Source: an uncultured Clostridia bacterium
Lineage (GTDB): Bacteria > Bacillota > Clostridia > Oscillospirales > Ruminococcaceae
Direction of reading: 5' to 3'
NCBI GenBank assembly: GCA_946545645.1
Contig: CAMNNQ010000200.1
Span: 1-63,660 of the forward strand
DNA: 63,660 bases
The notes under the pieces were generated by a model, which searched no databases, had not been told where the DNA came from, and was given only the letters and a program-made list of their open reading frames with translations. Each line of letters begins with the position of its first letter. Position 1 is the first letter of the stretch. The position numbers and the translations under genes are program-made. Shown in pieces: positions 61,264 through 63,660 of this stretch.

Positions 61264-62928
61264 ATGAAACATCCCGAAAAGTATCAGAGAGGCTATTTTA
61301 TGCCTCCCTACCCGTGCATGAAATGGGCGCAGAAAGAATACATCGACAAGGCTCCGATCTGGTGCTCTGTCGACCTCAGAGACGGAAACCAGGCGCTCAT
61401 CATCCCTATGAGCCTTGAAGAAAAACTTGAATTCTTTGCCAAGCTCGTCGAGATCGGGTTCAAAGAGATCGAGATCGGCTTCCCTGCCGCTTCCGAAACA
61501 GAATATGAATTCTGCCGCACCCTTATCGAAAAGGATCTCATCCCGGACGATGTTACTATCCAGGTGCTGACACAGTCCAGAGAGCACATTATCAAAAAGA
61601 CCTTTGAAGCCATAGACGGCGCAAAGCACGCCATCGTTCACCTCTACAATTCTACTTCCGTAGCACAGCGTGAACAGGTATTCAGGATGAGCAAGGAAGA
61701 AGTCAAGGAGATCGCAGTTTCAGGTGCAAAGATCTGTGAAGAATACAGAAAGAAGGCCAATGGCAATATCACCTTTGAGTACTCTCCCGAGAGCTTCACT
61801 GGAACTGAGCCGGAATATGCGCTGGAGGTTTGTAACGCTGTCCTTGACGTATGGAAACCTACTCCCGAAAGAAAAGTTATAATGAATCTCCCCGTTACTG
61901 TTGAAATGAGTCTGCCCCACGTTTACGCTTCACAGATCGAATATATGTGCGAGAATATGAATTACCGCGAAAACGTTATAATCTCTCTCCATCCGCACAA
62001 CGACCGCGGCACCGGTGTAGCTGACAGCGAGCTCGGTATGCTGGCAGGCGCAGACCGTATCGAAGGCACCTGTTTCGGCAATGGCGAGAGAACAGGAAAT
62101 GTTGATATCGTAACGCTTGCAATGAATATGTATACTCATGGAGTAGACCCTAAACTCGATTTCTCAGATATTCCTTCCCTTGTTGAAATATACGAAAGAG
62201 TTACCAGGATGAAGGTCTACGAACGCAGCCCGTATGCAGGTCAATTGGTATTCGCTGCTTTCTCCGGCTCTCATCAGGATGCTATAGCAAAGGGAATGAA
62301 ATGGCGCGAAGAGAAAGACCCGGAACACTGGACCTGTCCTTACCTTCCGCTTGACCCCAAGGATGTCGGCAGAGAATACGACGGCGATGTTATCCGTATC
62401 AACTCCCAATCCGGCAAAGGCGGCATAGGATTCCTCATGGAAAAGAAATACGGTTACAATATGCCCAAAAAGATGCGTGAGAACTTCGGCTATGCTGTCA
62501 AGGACATCTCCGACCGTATGCACAAGGAGCTCCTTCCTGATGAGATCTACAAGATCTTTAAGGAAAACTATCTGAACATCAACGCTCCGGTAAAGGTCAT
62601 CGAGTCTCACTTCAAACAGGATGCCGACGGTCGTATCTCCGCTCAAGTGACTATTTCTGTAAACGGAGGCGAACCCAAAGTATTCTCCGCTCGCGGAAAC
62701 GGACGTCTCAACGCCGTTGCAGGAGCATTGAAGCTGGCTACGGATGTAGACTTTACTCTTGAAAGCTACGACGAGCACGCTCTCGAAAGACATTCCAATT
62801 CCGAAGCCGTCTCATATGTCGGTATATCCGCCAACGGCAAGATGGTTTGGGGCGCCGGCAGACACACGGATATCATAGTATCCTCGATCTACGCTCTGCT
62901 TTCCGCTCTCAACCATATTCTCGGCTGA
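61264..62928 (+). CDS. leuA: 2-isopropylmalate synthase
   Basis: First step of leucine synthesis: 2-ketoisovalerate plus acetyl-CoA. The 554-residue protein is the longer LeuA2 type also seen in actinobacteria. Signatures: SVDLRDGNQALIIPM, SLHPHNDRGTGVADSELGML (zinc His pair), GTCFGNGERTGNVDIV. A C-terminal LeuA regulatory domain (about 425-554) allows feedback by leucine. The start is ATG 61264 (MKHPEKY), with GGAGG upstream; the frame runs back into the T-box. The gene is a single unit controlled by that T-box. Confidence 0.96.
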   Translation: MKHPEKYQRGYFMPPYPCMKWAQKEYIDKAPIWCSVDLRDGNQALIIPMSLEEKLEFFAKLVEIGFKEIEIGFPAASETEYEFCRTLIEKDLIPDDVTIQVLTQSREHIIKKTFEAIDGAKHAIVHLYNSTSVAQREQVFRMSKEEVKEIAVSGAKICEEYRKKANGNITFEYSPESFTGTEPEYALEVCNAVLDVWKPTPERKVIMNLPVTVEMSLPHVYASQIEYMCENMNYRENVIISLHPHNDRGTGVADSELGMLAGADRIEGTCFGNGERTGNVDIVTLAMNMYTHGVDPKLDFSDIPSLVEIYERVTRMKVYERSPYAGQLVFAAFSGSHQDAIAKGMKWREEKDPEHWTCPYLPLDPKDVGREYDGDVIRINSQSGKGGIGFLMEKKYGYNMPKKMRENFGYAVKDISDRMHKELLPDEIYKIFKENYLNINAPVKVIESHFKQDADGRISAQVTISVNGGEPKVFSARGNGRLNAVAGALKLATDVDFTLESYDEHALERHSNSEAVSYVGISANGKMVWGAGRHTDIIVSSIYALLSALNHILG

Positions 62929-62959
62929 AAATAAGCGAACTGCCTTAACGGCAGTTACG

Positions 62960-62994
62960 AAAAAGGTATTCCCCCGCAAGGAGGAATACCTTTT
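62960..62994. terminator. Terminator between leuA and the GNAT gene
   Basis: AAAAGGTATTCC and GGAATACCTTTT form a 12 bp stem, extended inwards by CC/GG, with flanking A and U runs; it can work on both strands. A smaller hairpin (ACTGCC-TTAAC-GGCAGT, 62939-62955) precedes it. Confidence 0.88.
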
Positions 62995-62999
62995 AGCAT

Positions 63000-63545
63000 T
63001 TAAAGCGTTTTAGACATAAACAGAACCAGATCGTCGTCATTTGTATAAATATTATCATACGGAGTGCAGGGCTTGCCTTTATACCATACTCCTGACCCGT
63101 CCGGAATGTAACCTCGCTTAACATACATTCTCTGTGCGCTGCCATAACCGTTGTGCAGTCCTACCGCCAGACAAACAGTATCGGAATAACGCCCAGCGAC
63201 TTTTTCGGCAGCATCCATCAATACACTTCCGATGCCTTTCCTTCTGAACTTTACAAGGACTCCGAAATCAACGATCTCAGGATAACCCTTGCCGGCAAAC
63301 GGGCCGGAAGCCGGATCAGGATACACATTTATGTATCCGGCGGGAGAGCCCCGAAAGACAGCTACCAGAGAGACTGCCTTCCCGTTTTTCACATCTTCGA
63401 TATGAGAAAGGTACTTCTCTTCTGAACTGTTCCAGCCCTGTGCGATCTCCTCTTGGGCAAAGTATCCGGCATCATCAGGGACCATATCTCGGACGATAAT
63501 GTCATCGTCTCTGAAATAGATCATATAGTCATCTTGTAAACTCAT
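63000..63545 (-). CDS. GNAT family N-acetyltransferase
   Basis: A 181-residue acetyltransferase. The acetyl-CoA motif is in LVKFRRKGIGSVLMDAAE (R/Q-x-x-G-x-G/A pattern), with a substrate-side strand SLVAVFRGSPAGYINVY and late YGSAQRMYVKRGYIPDG. Substrate unknown. Its ATG overlaps the stop of the upstream gene (ATGA), so the two are co-translated. Confidence 0.87.
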   Translation of the reverse strand: MSLQDDYMIYFRDDDIIVRDMVPDDAGYFAQEEIAQGWNSSEEKYLSHIEDVKNGKAVSLVAVFRGSPAGYINVYPDPASGPFAGKGYPEIVDFGVLVKFRRKGIGSVLMDAAEKVAGRYSDTVCLAVGLHNGYGSAQRMYVKRGYIPDGSGVWYKGKPCTPYDNIYTNDDDLVLFMSKTL

Positions 63546-63660
63546 CGCTTTTCATATACCTCAACTATCTCTCCGTAATAGGCTATATGATAATCACTGG
63601 CAGAATACTGCTCTGGGATTATTGACTTATCAACAAAGCATCCGGAAGTAAACTGCTGAG
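63542..63660 (-). CDS. C-terminal end of an unidentified gene, cut by the window
   Basis: An open minus-strand frame enters from the window end and stops with TGA overlapping the GNAT start codon. Only about 39 codons are visible, ending DYHIAYYGEIVEVYEKR. The 4-base overlap with a real gene supports that it is coding. It is too short to identify. Confidence 0.6.
   Translation of the reverse strand, partial: QQFTSGCFVDKSIIPEQYSASDYHIAYYGEIVEVYEKR

Overview
The window looks like a chromosomal segment of a low-to-mid GC anaerobic clostridium. I infer a Ruminococcus-like member of the Oscillospiraceae. PolC-type DNA polymerase III, the pyrH-frr-uppS-cdsA-dxr-rseP-ispG-polC order, a Der/DUF512 pair, HisZ with short HisG, a one-chain clostridial PurL and a T-box leuA point to Firmicutes. 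A tethered GH5 endoglucanase with a cellulose-binding module and a cohesin-like surface protein suggest a plant-fibre degrader. No rRNA, tRNA, phage, insertion sequence or CRISPR array was seen. Most promoters found are strong sigma-A types (TTGACA or close, 16-18 bp spacer, TATAAT).

Layout. Positions 1-23300 are almost all minus strand: hisZ-hisG-hisD with its own promoter; the pyrH-to-polC operon for UMP kinase, ribosome recycling, undecaprenyl-PP, CDP-DAG, two MEP-pathway steps, site-2 protease and replicase; then yjbQ, gpsA, plsY, der and a DUF512 protein; yceD-rpmF; a small P-loop protein; pgi; a carboxypeptidase-fold protein that has lost its active-site motifs; and an HPr-like protein without the active-site histidine. 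Positions 23400-29670 are plus strand: mtaB, purL, a DUF1294 protein and tspO.

Positions 29670-35000 carry a minus-strand ABC / DUF1854 / ABC cluster, preceded by a consensus promoter, a 19-codon leader peptide and an intrinsic terminator with a competing pairing. This looks like ribosome-mediated attenuation. Positions 35000-42140 (minus) hold an HD protein, an Lrp-aminotransferase-ispE-zinc ribbon-radical SAM operon, and an EAL protein with a degenerate GGDEF domain. Positions 42300-48680 (plus) hold two small proteins, a flavin reductase, a secreted zinc phospholipase C-like protein, the GH5 cellulase, a PH-like protein and an FkbM methyltransferase.

Positions 48880-53930 (minus) hold a second flavin reductase, glmS without the usual ribozyme, the cohesin-like protein and a polysaccharide deacetylase. 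An orphan chemoreceptor and pfkA follow on plus. A three-gene biotin-dependent carboxyltransferase set (OadA-like, biotin carrier, MmdA-like) lies on minus, then T-box-regulated leuA on plus, a GNAT acetyltransferase, and a gene cut by the window end.

The most unusual points are the leader-peptide attenuator of the DUF1854/ABC cluster, the inactive-looking carboxypeptidase, the HPr with Ala at the His15 position, the tspO ribosome-binding site buried in a hairpin, and the carboxyltransferase set without a membrane subunit.
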